Positions 35,013 through 46,510 of a stretch of 64,000 bases of DNA are shown one piece after another. The notes beneath the pieces were generated by a model. It did not search any database. It was given only the letters and a program-made list of their open reading frames with translations, and was not told where the DNA came from. Position 1 is the stretch's first letter. The number at the start of each line of letters is the position of its first letter. The translations under genes and the position numbers were made by a program. The DNA comes from Anisus vortex (taxonomy: Eukaryota; Mollusca; Gastropoda; Planorbidae), in NCBI GenBank assembly GCA_949126835.1, contig OX421508.1, forward strand, positions 18,984,598 through 19,048,597. Reading direction: 5' to 3'.

Positions 35013-35372
35013 CTGATCAGAGTCGGTCTTGTTTTTATTTCATGTTTTTTTTCAGTTGTTCTTGGTTATTTTATTTCTTTATTTTGTTTGGAGTTGTCTT
35101 TATGCATTTTGTTTTACGCACCTTTTAGTAGTCTATCCATAAATTATAATGAGATGGACCGCTCACTTTGATATTTCTGCTATTCGATAACTTGAAACAC
35201 TTAGTTTTGGAATTCCCGATAACACTAAGTCCTTTAGACTTCCGGTTTTGTAATTCGTAATGATTTTTTTCGCAATGGATAATTAAGATTAAAATCGAAA
35301 GTTGTACACAGCGGAAACCTTTAATGCAATCGTAGGAACGTATAAGTTTAAGTCATTTAAGACAGCCTTATT
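35013..35372 (+). other. Spacer after the MACPF-ApeC gene
   Basis: T-rich then unique sequence; nothing recognised. Confidence 0.4.
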
Positions 35373-37123
35373 GGTTGCGCACGAAAAGACCTCCAAGAAG
35401 TGCTTTTTATTGATACAAACAACAACATTTTCCGGTTCTGAATGAGGAAAACTGACTGTTGAAGCCGATGTTTCTGGATGACATAGTGACACATTTCAAT
35501 CACTTGAACCTGAATTCACAAGGACCACTGAAATGGATTTACATTGAAACTGGACATATCTTGCCGTGAAATCAATTTCAAAACATTTAACTGTATGTAC
35601 ATACCTATGTTAAAGAATATATTAAAATAGATATTTGGGCATTTGCAGAAGTACATTATAGCACTCATAGCGGAGTTTTCTAATCAAAGGCAAGACTTTC
35701 AAATTCATGAACGTATTTTTTCATAACACACCAAGCCTTATTGGCTTGATATTACTACAACCGTCTTAGATGTAAATTTATATTTTTTTTAAGTGGAGGA
35801 ATATTGGCGATTTAAAAATGAAGCAAGTTAAATTGTAAACGTTATTAAAATGGGCATACAAATGTGCCCATTTGTGAAAAAAATCTGGAAGGAAGCTGCT
35901 TAGGAAAATCATCTGCCTTTCTCAACTGCAAGGCATTCGCTCCATTACTTCCAGCTTTTGGTTCAACTTACACATGTGAACCTATTTTATCGCACATCAA
36001 AGATGTTTTAAGCATGCAAAGAGGTCACCTACACTTGACCGCTCATTAATTGATAAAGACTAATTACATTTAAACGAGTTTATATGGTTGTCCTCTTTTA
36101 TTAAACATAAATATAATTAATTCTAAAACAAATGTATTTGTATTATTAATTTAGAAATATAAGAGAATTATTTAATAGCACTATATTATGTAATTTCTGT
36201 AATTATTAATGTTTAAAATATTAACTACAACAGGGGACAAACAATTAATGCAGGAAATGTCTATTTACAACTGTTTAACGTAAATTATTTTAATCCCCTA
36301 ATAATTAAATCGTGTTATGAATACCATAATGTATAATACTTAGTCAGTAATATTTGTTATATTACAAAACAGACCTTGTTTGGCATCACAATTGAATCAA
36401 ATTATGTGGAAACATTTTTTTTAATAAAAGGGAGATTATGAATTCGTTTCATTTAAGGAGTTTGAGCTAATATTTCTAGTTTTTTTTTTCCTTTTATAAA
36501 CAAAAATGGCTTACAATTTAGCCTATAACTTTGAAATGATCTAACAGTAAAAAGTATTTTAAAATTATATAAATACTATAAGACTAAAAATGTCGGCTAC
36601 ATTATTTACCCAGTTGGTTTGATTACTACACATCTATTCCACTCAATTTTAGTCCGTGTCTAGTGTTAGAGGCTGAAATAAATTGAAGGTCATCTCAGTC
36701 TAATTGAGATCAAAATATCATTAATATTAGAAGTTAAGGCGACAGGGATCGTCGGCGGCATGGAAATGCAGGGATAGAACCCGTGAAGTGTTGGTTGACA
36801 GTCCGGTGAACTAACCATAAGACCCCTAGTTCTTCGAAAAGTTCATGCGATTCCTATATTCTTATCAGTATAATAATATGTAGGCCTACTGTTGGGGGAT
36901 ATCAGATATTTAACAGCACTTACGTTTACATCACATTTCATTTCACATCACAGTTAATCGATTCAAATAGCTGACGTATCCCAAAAATATCGGGTACGTT
37001 CGTACCGCCCACGTGCCCTTCACCGCCCCCCCCCCCTTTGAATCGCCCCGGGAACATCAGCGCCCCCCCCCCCTAATCTTTCTCGCCACCTCCGATAACG
37101 CCCCCTTTGAAAACCTACCTATG
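35373..37123 (+). mobile_element. hAT family A/B composite copy 3, left end lost
   Basis: Matches 24165-26596 from CGAAAAGACCTCCAAGAAG on, including the transposase relic at 35864-36046. It ends AAAACCTACCTATG, a diverged family B end. It carries the internal tRNA-like piece (36775-36830) lost in copy 2. Starts about 360 bases after the MACPF-ApeC poly(A) signal. Confidence 0.65.
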
Positions 37124-37425
37124 CATTAGATCCTCGAAGAATCAGCTTTTCTCACGCGCATACACAAACTAACTTCTGTCTAGTAAGAACAACGGATGAC
37201 GTACAGTGCTAACTTCAGGTAACAAATAATCTTTAATCTACAACAACAACAACAGGAGCATATCAGCACATTCAAACATAGTAGGCCACAAGTCATAGGT
37301 AGGTAGGTCTATAGATCTAGCGGTCGCCACAACCGTAACTATAGCGGTCTCTTCTCTTGACTAACTAGTTCAACTCAAGGGGAGATCAACCCATTTATCA
37401 ATCTGTTCTGACTTCTGACCAAACA

Positions 37426-37556
37426 ATTTCTATCTGTTGGGTAGCCCGATTCCATCGTTGTGTCAATGATTTCTATCTGTTGGGTAGGCCGATTCCATCG
37501 TTGTGTCAATGATTTCTATCTGTTGGGTAGGCCGATTCCATCGTTGTGTCAATGAT
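37426..37556 (+). repeat. 43-bp tandem repeat, three copies
   Basis: GATTTCTATCTGTTGGGTAG then GCCGATTCCATCGTTGTGTCAAT, nearly identical copies. Confidence 0.9.
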
Positions 37557-37922
37557 TGCACGAACTACTCTATTGTGACCCCCTCGTCAATCGTATCTGT
37601 TAACATTTAAAATGATCAAGTTTTCTGTATAGGGCCTAAGCAAGCCTCACTTCCTAAGCAGTCCCTGCAGCCGGAGCCGGGCTGTTGTTATTAGCTCCTA
37701 GGTTCATGGAACAATTTTTGTCCGGCGCAGCTGACGTGGTGCCAATTGAAAATTATGCCTCCTATTTGTCATATTTGATGACTTTAGCACGATCTTCAAC
37801 TACCTTTTTCTTCTTTTTGTCCCATCCAGGCGTTTGTACGAAGTATTATTTTAAGTTTTATTCTTGAAAAAAAAAAGCCCACTTTATATTCTTGAGAAGC
37901 CCCCATTTTTAATCAATTAAAA

Positions 37923-39007
37923 CATAGGTTCTCAACCTTTTTCGGTTCACCGCCCCCTTTTAAATTTTTTTTCCGCTAACCGCCCCCCCTCCCAACTTTT
38001 TGTTAGCACCCCCCCCCCTTCTGCCCATCTGGACTATAGTTTTCGCAATTTTGTTTAAGGCGGACAAGACTTTTTGTGTGATTAATTATCTTTAAAAAAA
38101 ACTGAAAAGAAAACATATTGTAAGAATTAATAGATCAAAAAATTGCCTTAACAAAAGGTTTAAATAAATAAATATTAATGCGAATCGTTTGCCTGGTGTG
38201 TTACTAGCGATTTGTCTATTTTTGTTTCAATTTTGGTTGCAAAAGCCTTAGGTCTAATAATCAGTAATATTTGTTATATTACCCATCACTATTGAATCAA
38301 ATGTGGAAATATTTTTTTGTTAAAGGGAGATAATTAGCCCGTTTTAGTTGAGCTAATTTTTCTGTTTTTTTTCTTTTATAAAAAAAAAGTTTACAATTTA
38401 TAACTAGGAAATGATCAAATTGTAAAAAGTATTTGAAAATTTAATAAATATATTATGACTTAAGAATTTATATGTATATTTGCAAACATTACAATAACTA
38501 CTCAGTTTGTATGATAACTACTTATCAATAACAATTAACAATATTCCAGATCTATTGATAACAGTCAAAAACACATTAAGGACATCTCGGTTAAACTGAG
38601 ATCAAAATATCATTAATTTTAGCAGCTGGGCGACAGTGATCGGTCAGCAGGGTTGGCAGTCCGGTGAACCAACCACAGGACCAGGCAGCCGCACACCATA
38701 TTTGCCAATTACGGATCCCTACTCCATCGAAAAGTCATTGCGATTCCTATTTCTTATTAATATAATAATATGTAGGCATACTGTTGGGGGATATCAGATA
38801 TTTAGCATCATTTGCGTCTACATCACATTTCATCCAAAAACTAATCGATTCAAATAGCTGAGGTGTTAAAATATATCAGGAACCTTTGTATCGCACACTT
38901 GCCCTTCATCGCCCCCCCAATCGCCCCCGGGAATGTCAGCGCCCCCCTAAAGCTTCTCACCGTCCCCCGGGGGGGGGGGGGGGTATCGCCCCCGTTGAGA
39001 ACCTATG
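37923..39007 (+). mobile_element. hAT family B copy 1 (1085 bp)
   Basis: Ends CATAGGTTCTCAACC and its inverse, perfect 8-bp duplication AATTAAAA (37915-37922 and 39008-39015). C-rich ends, AT-rich middle, a tRNA-like stretch near 38640-38700. No transposase. Confidence 0.9.
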
Positions 39008-39206
39008 AATTAAAACATCAGACTTTTTTATTCTTAGTAAGCCGTTACTCCACTATTTTTTTTATATTTTTTTTGTTATTTTTTCTTTAAAATTCCTTAA
39101 TTTTTTTATTATAAAAAAAAGGAGCAGTTTGTCGAAAACTGGTTACTCCACTGTGGACCAATAAGAGAAAATTTAAACACCAACAGTTAGAGAGAAAGAG
39201 AGAGGG

Positions 39207-39396
39207 TTGAAGGTAGTGGTTGTAGGCAGTGGTTGTAGGCAGTGGTTGTAGGCAGTGGTTGTAGGCAGTGGTTGTAGGCAGTGGTTGTAGGCAGTGGTTG
39301 TAGGCAGTGGTTGTAGGCAGTGGTTGTAGGCAGTGGTTGTAGGCAGTGGTTGTAGGCAGTGGTTGTAGGCAGTGGTTGTAGGCAGTGGATGTAGGC
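39207..39396 (+). repeat. 13-bp tandem repeat, about 14 copies
   Basis: Unit GGTTGTAGGCAGT, almost perfect, flanked by GA-rich simple sequence (39187-39206 and 39405-39455). Confidence 0.95.
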
Positions 39397-39494
39397 ATAT
39401 GTGTGTGAGAGAGATGCAGAGAGAATGCGAGTGGGGAGAGAGAGAGAGTAAGAGAATGCAAAGCTCAGATAAACATAAAGACAAAAACACTTTC

Positions 39495-39669
39495 CTTATC
39501 CCTTATGCGAGAACAAATGCATAAAAGTTGGACTCTTTCTTCCTGAGTGGCATTCGGGCATGGAATGGGTTGTCTGAACAAACCAGGAAAACCAGTAACT
39601 TAACATCATTTAAAACATTAATAAAGATGCAAGACTAGACTCGGGCCACGGATGAGCGTAGGACGCAAC
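39495..39669 (+). pseudogene. LINE C-terminal fragment cut by the LTR element
   Basis: DSFFLSGIRAWNGLSEQTRK, then SFKTLIKMQD, is the usual end of CR1-like ORF2 proteins. The LTR element starts at 39670. A diverged relative is at 16570-16780. Confidence 0.6.
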
Positions 39670-40030
39670 TGTTAAGGTCCTTTTATATAGTTCATACTTG
39701 TCTTGAGGCGTTATCTATAATTTATTTGTTGCCGTTTGTATATTGATTATTGGTAGCGTTCAAATCAATGACATCTATACATTTACTTATAGAATACTTC
39801 TTTAATATAATAAAAATATGTACACATACTTAAATTAATGTCTTTATTTATACTTTACTTCAACTATTACAATAACATCTATGCTTCTTGTATATTACTC
39901 TCTCTATCTCACTTCTTGTCAATATCACTCCATGTATCTAACTCTCATCACATCCGTTCTACACCAAAATCGCATCCTTTTCACACCAAACACTTTCACT
40001 CGATATGTGTCATTAAATTAATACTTCACA
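39670..40030 (-). repeat. 3' LTR of the Gmr1-like element (361 bp)
   Basis: TG...CA ends; pairs with 46511-46889. Next to it at 40031-40044 lies TACCCTCCCCCTTA, which on the element's strand is a polypurine tract touching the LTR, as needed for plus-strand priming. Confidence 0.93.
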
Positions 40031-40649
40031 TACCCTCCCCCTTAGAGAAAAAATAAAATCTAACTTAGATTTTATTTACAATGTCATCAATAAAAAATTT
40101 ACAATGCATGTCCTATTATATAATAATAACAATCATCAAAATTCAATATTCTTATACTCTTTTACAATTCCAACTTATTTATGAATATATATCAATTCAT
40201 TCTTCACAATTCTCTTATTATTAATTTTTTTACTTATCATAATATCTCATAATGTACTCATACATATTTATATATATGATTATTTCCTCACAAAAATTCA
40301 ATATTTTCCAATCTCATTATTGACCTTTTCTGTACAAAAAATATATTCTTCCCAAATTATAATATATCTTAACTCAATTTTATTTAAATCTGATATCTCC
40401 TCTATTAACTCTGTATCTCTATGATATATTTATTATCTTTAAAAAAAATTATTAGATTCAACTTACAATCATGTTTAAATTTTCTTAAACATATATATAC
40501 ATTTCAAACCCTAATTTCTACAAATTACCAACATCATTTTCATTTTACTATAACATCATTGTCTTTAAGTTTATGTTAATACATTTTCCTTTTTTAATTA
40601 TTTCTTTCTTCACTGTTTAATGTCTTTTAAACAATTTGTTTTCCTATTT
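40031..40649 (-). other. 3' untranslated region of the Gmr1-like element
   Basis: Very AT-rich (over 75% by eye), no ORF, lies between the RNase H stop and the polypurine tract. Nothing else recognised. Confidence 0.7.
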
Positions 40650-41828
40650 TTAATCTGGAATATTCTCAGACAACCGAGACAAAACATCAGGAATATGATT
40701 ATCAACACCCCTAATTGATTTAATTTCAAATTGGTAATCTGTTAAATACATAGCATATTTGTTGATGCGAGTATTGTTTATATTGCTAACATTGAAATTT
40801 ATCAAAGGTTTATGATCCACCAAGATTGTGAATTTTCTACCCAGTAAGTATCTTTGTAACTTTTTCACAGACCAAAAGATTGCCAAACATTCCAATTCTA
40901 TCACCGAATATCTTTTTTCACTGTTACTCAGTGCTCTGCTTAGATAATGAGCAGGTTTTAAAATCTTTTTCCCATTTACTTCAGATTGAGTCATCAGACA
41001 AGAACCTAGACCGATCTTTGACGCGTCAGTGGCTAAAATTAAATTATCATTTTCCTGAATTGTGGTCAAAATAGGTTCCTTATTGAACAATTCTTTAAGA
41101 GTGTCTAATGCTTTTTGACAATTTTCTGTCCATTGTATCTTTTGTGGTTTCATTTTCTTAGTCAGTTCAATTAATGGTCTAACAATCTGTGAGTAGTTTT
41201 TAATAAATTTACTATAATAATTGAATAGTCCTAATAAAGCCCTTACATGTTTCTTTGTTGTAGGTGTTTTTATATGTAAAATTTTGTCTTGAAAACTGCT
41301 TGTTGGTACTATCCCATTACTTGTAAGTTTGTGTCCTAAAAATTCAATCTCTGTCACTCCTAATTTTAGTTTGTCAGGTGACACTGTTAAATTGTTATCT
41401 TTTAACAATTGCAACAAATATTCCAGAGTTTGAAAATGTTCCTCCCAAGTGTCAGTAAAAATGCAAATATCATCCACATAATGTTGTATATGAGGATGAG
41501 GCGGAATGATCTTTCTCATCATTTTTGTAAATGTGGCGGTACTATTCACAAGTCCGAAAGGCATTCTTGTCCATTCAAACAAACCCTTATGTGTAGTAAA
41601 GGCAGTAAGATGCATTGATTCCTTGGCCATTGGAATCTGCCAAAAACCTCTAGTAAGATCTATGGAAGAAAATATTTTTCCTTTTCCAACTGTATTAATA
41701 ATGTCTTCTATATTAGGAAGACCTTCCTGATCCAGCTGAGTTACTTTATTTAACCTTCTATAATCACAGCATATGCGAATATCGCCATTTTTCTTTTTTA
41801 CCAAAACCATTGGTGATGAATATTGTGA
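40650..41828 (-). CDS. Reverse transcriptase-RNase H ORF of the Gmr1-like element, 386 residues from its first ATG
   Basis: Continues the polyprotein one frame over. RT motifs in order: MVLVKKKNGDIRICCDYRRL, IFSSIDLTRGFWQIPM, RMPFGLVNSTATF, YVDDICIFTDTW (catalytic DD) and EFLGHKLTSNG. RNase H follows: ATDASKIGLGSCL, YSVIELECLAIFWSVKKLQR and LVDHKPLINF, then a short tail with ISDVLSRL-like sequence (here IPDVLSRLSENI). The stop is at 40650. The 620 bases to the 3' LTR are AT-rich and non-coding. The ATG at 41810 is internal to RT and not a natural start. Confidence 0.92.
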   Translation of the reverse strand, partial: SQYSSPMVLVKKKNGDIRICCDYRRLNKVTQLDQEGLPNIEDIINTVGKGKIFSSIDLTRGFWQIPMAKESMHLTAFTTHKGLFEWTRMPFGLVNSTATFTKMMRKIIPPHPHIQHYVDDICIFTDTWEEHFQTLEYLLQLLKDNNLTVSPDKLKLGVTEIEFLGHKLTSNGIVPTSSFQDKILHIKTPTTKKHVRALLGLFNYYSKFIKNYSQIVRPLIELTKKMKPQKIQWTENCQKALDTLKELFNKEPILTTIQENDNLILATDASKIGLGSCLMTQSEVNGKKILKPAHYLSRALSNSEKRYSVIELECLAIFWSVKKLQRYLLGRKFTILVDHKPLINFNVSNINNTRINKYAMYLTDYQFEIKSIRGVDNHIPDVLSRLSENIPD

Positions 41829-43947
41829 ATTCGATTTTTTTTATTAACTTCTTTTCAAGTAGAGAATCAAGTTCACAATCCACTTTATTTTTTAACATTT
41901 GTGGTACTATGTATGTTTGAGATCTAAAAGCAGTATGGTCATTCAATTCTATGGAATGTTCAATAATATTCGTTTGACCAGGTTCATGACTGATAACACT
42001 GGAAAACGCATTAACAATATTAGACAGTTTGTCTCTAACTTCCCTAGAAGAAATGTGTTGTAAATCAACAAGTCTATTCTTATGTTCATCAACACTTGTA
42101 ATTGATGCAAAGTGATTTTCAATTTCACCTTTATCATAACTATCTTCATGAATTATATCAATGTGTTCTTCACTTTGTCTTTCATTTAACAATAAGTTCA
42201 CAGTTGGTTTGTTAATGTTCTGATTATATTTTCTTAATTGGTTTATATGATATATTCTCTCAGAACTATCAACCAAAACCTTGTAAGAAACTGCGGAAAC
42301 TCTTTTCAGAATTTTATATGGTCCATACCATTCTGTTTTATTACCAGTACCTGTAGGCAAAAGTATCAGAACTAAATCATCAGGATTTAATATTCTTAGA
42401 ACTCTGTGCTTATTAGTAGTATTACAATGAGTTTCAGATGCAATTTGCAATCTTTCCCTTGTCAACTCATTTGTATAATAAATTTGATCAGATACATCTT
42501 GTAAAAAATCACATGGATCCTGGAAAGTTTCCTGATTATTTAACATATGATCTTTAAAATTACTAAATGGACTTTTCGGTTGCTTGCCAAATAACAATTG
42601 AAATGGCGAAAATCCAGTACTGTCATGAATTGCTGATCTATATGCAAATAGAATCATTGGTAGATAAACATCCCACTGTTTGGGTTTATCTATGCATATT
42701 TTTTCCAGCATTAGTTTTATTGTTTGGTTTACTCTTTCCACACATCCATTGGCTTGTGGATGATACCTTGCAGCAAATACTTGTGTTATTTCTAACATCT
42801 TTGTGAAAGCCTGCGTAAGATGTGAAACAAATTGACTACCATTGTCACTCAAAACAACTGCAGGAAAGCCAAATCTAGTAAAGATTGTAAGTAAAGCAGT
42901 GCAGATACGTTCTGCTGTAATTTCCTTTAATGGGACAACTTCAACCCATCGAGTAGCCAAGTCAATGACAACCAAAGCAAATCTGTTTTTAGTCGATGTT
43001 GTGGACATTGGTCCAATGATGTCTATAGCAATTTTTTGAAAAGGCATACCAATTTTTTCAAAAGCTTGAATTGGTGCAATATGCTTAGAGTGAATTTTAT
43101 TTTTTCTTTGACATTCGTTACAGCATTTTATAAAGTTCTTAATGTCTGTCTTCATGCTCTTCCACCAGAAGTTTCTCATTAAACTTTGGTACGTTTTGTT
43201 TGTACCCAAATGCCCTGCTAATGGACTGTTGTGCCCAGCAGCCATAACTGTATGTGTCAGTGATTTAGGAATGACTATTTGCTGTTGTAGCCCATTGTTT
43301 GTTTTACAATTTCTTATCAAAATTTTGTTTTGTATTTTGAATTTTCCATAATTGTATGAGTTTGATTTTTTCATGTTTTCAATGAGTTTGTTTATATATT
43401 GGTCCTTTGTTTGTTCTCTAACAATAGTTTCGTGATCAATTTTGTTTATTGAGGTAGCTGCAGTTTCACCGTTATTTGTTATTTCTGTTTGAATATTACA
43501 AATTATCTGTTTGTTTTGTTTATTTTTTCCTTTGTTTTCAACAACTGAACATTCAGAGTTTCCCTTGCTTTTATTTTCTTTAATTGCCAATTGTTTTGTC
43601 AGTTTTGATTTTATTGCCTCATAGTTTTCTATGTTTGCAATGCATATATTTAATGCTTGCCTATGTACTTGTAAGTGTTGTGTTAAAATGATAGGTTTCA
43701 ATTCATTTGTTATTTTCTCATTTTTACAAATAGTCTCGAAATCTTCCATATATTCATTAATCTTCTGTGTTCCATTCCATTTAGGAAATTTGTCTACACT
43801 GTTTATTTTGTTTAAGGGTATTTCATCTAAATTTTTAACCCAATTCTTCTGATCTATTTTATTGGTTTTTAGTAAGTTCAATCTTTGTTGCATTGTAACA
43901 AATGGATTAGAACAGTTCTCTGAGTTGTATTCATCCAATGTTTTTGG
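41829..43947 (-). CDS. Integrase ORF of the Gmr1-like element, joined to the start of RT
   Basis: Same frame as gag-protease after a single TAA; the first ATG is at 43934. A gag-like stretch (PKWNGTQKINEYMEDFETIC ... NYEAIKSKLTKQL) comes first. The integrase zinc-binding domain follows (HLGTNKTY ... CCNEC), then the DDE core (AIDIIGPM, VLSDNGSQF, HPQANGCVERVNQTIK) and a GPY/F module (EWYGPYKILKRV). The tail is the N-terminal edge of RT (IEHSIELNDHTAFRSQTYIV ... LDSLLEKKLIKK). The frame is lost at an A8 run (41834-41841 on the + strand), after which residues are out of frame to a stop at 41764. Confidence 0.9.
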
Positions 43948-45582
43948 TTAAATGTCAGATAAATAAGTCTTTTGTGAAATCCACTCCTGATAAATTTCCA
44001 AAGAGTTATCCTGCTTAATATTGGGTACATTTCTAATAATTAAAGGAGCAGTACAAGATTTCATAATGAGAGCTTTCACAATACCAGAAATCCAAGGAGT
44101 ATCAATGTTTATTTTTGCAACCCTACAATTAACAGAAGAACCATCACCTAACGTGACCATTTCTGTTTCAGGAAGATACTGATCATCCAGCACCAAGTTT
44201 TCATTACATATTATGCAAGTGGCCCCTGAATCTCGAAGAGTCATAGTCTGTTTGCTATTCACAAAACATGGAAAAAGAAATAATTGACCACTGAATTCTC
44301 TGATAGAATTAAGTTGTTGTTGTCCTGTCCCATGTGTATTACTATTAAAATTACCCGTGTTCATGTTCATGCTATTACTATTGAAATTCTGAGCATAGTT
44401 TCCCTGTTCAACATGATTAAAGTTTTGATTAAAGTTTCCCTGTCCAACATGATTATAGTGTTGTGTATTTCTTCTGTTAAAATGTCCTCTTCCTCTATTA
44501 AATGGTCTATAACCCTGCCATGATTGGTTGTTAAAATTGTTACCCTCATTATTAAATTGTTTCTTGTAAGTTTGTTGTTGATTGAAAAAACAATCTTTAG
44601 CAATGTGATTTAGTCCTTGACAAAAAAAACATCTTATCTGCTTTTTATCTCTCATGTGTGCATTACGCCATCTAAAGTTGGGTGGTGAATAACTTCCTCT
44701 TCTCTGATTATTAAATCTGTTTTGATTTCTACTTCTTTCATTGTTGAAAGTGTTCATGTGATTAACCTTGGTTTTGTTTAATGCTACACCTGGGTTACTA
44801 TCCTTAAAATTTGATATCGCATCAATTAATGATTCTATTGTCCTGACTTTTCTCTCCATTATATGTGTAAATAATTCCTTTGAAGCTAGTTCTAACACCT
44901 TGTCAACTACCATTATTTCTATTATTTCATTGGGATTTTTAATGTCAACCTTTACCAATTCCATCCAGGTTGTAAGAAAATTTTTAACCTCTGAGACAAA
45001 AGCTCTGGGTTCTGTTCTTTCAGTTAAGACATATGTATGGAATTGTTGCCTATAATAATCATCTGAGTGAATAAAAAATTTAATGAGTTGCTCTTTTATT
45101 TGTGCGTATGTTGTTATATCTTTACTGATATGTGCAAGAGCCTCTCTACCCTTGTCTTTCAACTGTGGAATTAAATGATGGTACCATTCGGATTCAGGTA
45201 TACCATATCCTGCACATTGTTTTTCAAATAGAGTTAGAAAATCAAGTATTTTCTCGCCTTTCCCATCAAAAGGTGGCATTTTAAACCTGGGATATATCCT
45301 AGTATTAGAAGTACTGTTATTTGTTTCTTCTCTGTTTTGTTTAAGTTTAGCTAATTCCAATTCATGATTTAGTCTTAGTTCAGTTTCTTTTAATGCATGT
45401 TCTTTTTCTTTTAATTCATGAGCTCTCCTCTCAGCTCTCTCATCTCTCTCTCTATCTGCTAATTCTTTCTTTAATTCTTTAACTTTGTCTTCAACAAAAA
45501 TTTGAAATTCTTTTTTATCAGTAATTCCAAATCTATTAGCTAGAGTCTCTGCCTCCTCATACATTAACTGTATTTGTGCCAT
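43948..45582 (-). CDS. Gag-protease ORF of the Gmr1-like element, 544 residues
   Basis: Residues 1-95 form a charged coiled coil (KVKELKKELADRERDERAER). Residues about 96-250 form a capsid with the SCAN-related pattern (PRFKMPPFDGKGEKILDFL, then EWYHHLIPQLKDKGREAL). A CCHC zinc knuckle, CFFCQGLNHIAKDC (C-x2-C-x4-H-x4-C), follows at about 320, then an N/F/G-rich stretch. At the end is an aspartic protease with LRDSGAT at the active site. The ORF ends in TAA at 43950-43948, and translation could continue in the same frame. It starts at the ATG at 45582, downstream of the leader. Confidence 0.9.
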   Translation of the reverse strand: MAQIQLMYEEAETLANRFGITDKKEFQIFVEDKVKELKKELADRERDERAERRAHELKEKEHALKETELRLNHELELAKLKQNREETNNSTSNTRIYPRFKMPPFDGKGEKILDFLTLFEKQCAGYGIPESEWYHHLIPQLKDKGREALAHISKDITTYAQIKEQLIKFFIHSDDYYRQQFHTYVLTERTEPRAFVSEVKNFLTTWMELVKVDIKNPNEIIEIMVVDKVLELASKELFTHIMERKVRTIESLIDAISNFKDSNPGVALNKTKVNHMNTFNNERSRNQNRFNNQRRGSYSPPNFRWRNAHMRDKKQIRCFFCQGLNHIAKDCFFNQQQTYKKQFNNEGNNFNNQSWQGYRPFNRGRGHFNRRNTQHYNHVGQGNFNQNFNHVEQGNYAQNFNSNSMNMNTGNFNSNTHGTGQQQLNSIREFSGQLFLFPCFVNSKQTMTLRDSGATCIICNENLVLDDQYLPETEMVTLGDGSSVNCRVAKINIDTPWISGIVKALIMKSCTAPLIIRNVPNIKQDNSLEIYQEWISQKTYLSDI

Positions 45583-46510
45583 TTTATGTACTTGTATTAT
45601 GTATATTAATAGTTAATATTTTACCAATGAAAATTATGTGTTTATATTACAAGTTGAATAATATGCTACACATTGGAAAAATTTGCAAAAATTTTCAAAG
45701 CATGACAATATCAAAATAGACAGAAATAAAACATTGAAATAATGCATATATACATGTAGTAATTATCCTAACTATAATAATATTAATTGCTGCTCCATTG
45801 TGTTATAGAATATATTCAATATAACAAGAATGTCTTTGCACAGATGAATGTTTATAAATGTCCTTCTGAATTAATATAATGTTTATTCACACCTGAATGT
45901 TCATAATAGTTTCATCACATGTGTTCATTACCACACTCCAGATATTTTAAGCTAAAATGTCCATACAGTTTCTGATTATCCAATGTTCTGAATATATTAC
46001 AAGTTCATCACCATCAGTGTAGGTATCAAAGAATGTCTAAATGTCCAAAATTATACTGTATTAGAAATGTCCATTCAACTTAAATAATTTTTAGAATCTC
46101 CAAAGTCTACTATCCATACGAAAATCCATGGTTACAAACCACTATCACTTTATTCATCAAAGTCTCAGAACTACCCCTTCAGGCCCAAATGTTCAAACTC
46201 AACTTCACCAATGTTAATATTCCACCATGTTGAAAATTAATATCCCTCAAAATGTTTCAGCGCTCATTCGTCATTATAATATATTTCTTATTTCTGTTTT
46301 ACTGAAGACACCCTTTTGTAAAGCACCGCTAAAGCTGTAATACATCATTTTGTTAAGCACAAAGCACCGCTTTTTACCATGTTGTAAACCACCACCGCTG
46401 TAATATACCGTTGAAAACACCATTCTTTACAACACCGCTGCTCATATCATTTAATTAAGTTACCACCGCTGTTTACCAATTTGTAAACAAACACCGCTGC
46501 CTACCATTTA
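45583..46510 (-). other. 5' leader of the Gmr1-like element
   Basis: About 930 bases between 5' LTR and gag ATG. AT-rich and without an ORF. The LTR-proximal 190 bases hold six copies of CACCGCT with related flanks (AAACACCGCTG, TACCACCGCTGTTTACC). Confidence 0.7.
46492..46506 (-). other. Candidate tRNA primer-binding site
   Basis: Four bases inside the 5' LTR, the element strand reads TGGTAGGCAGCGGTG. This is the complement of a tRNA 3' end CACCGCTGCC(T)ACCA. Apart from one extra base it resembles animal tRNA-Leu(UAG). The core CACCGCT is one of six copies in the 190-bp leader (46324, 46365, 46393, 46433, 46464 and 46492). Confidence 0.5.

Noticed and set aside
39087..39490. Two minus-strand frames with a CLQPLPTTTAYNH repeat
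   Set aside because: Translation of the 13-bp satellite in two frames.
41409..43852. Plus-strand frames opposite the LTR element polyprotein
   Set aside because: Shadows of the minus-strand coding sequence.
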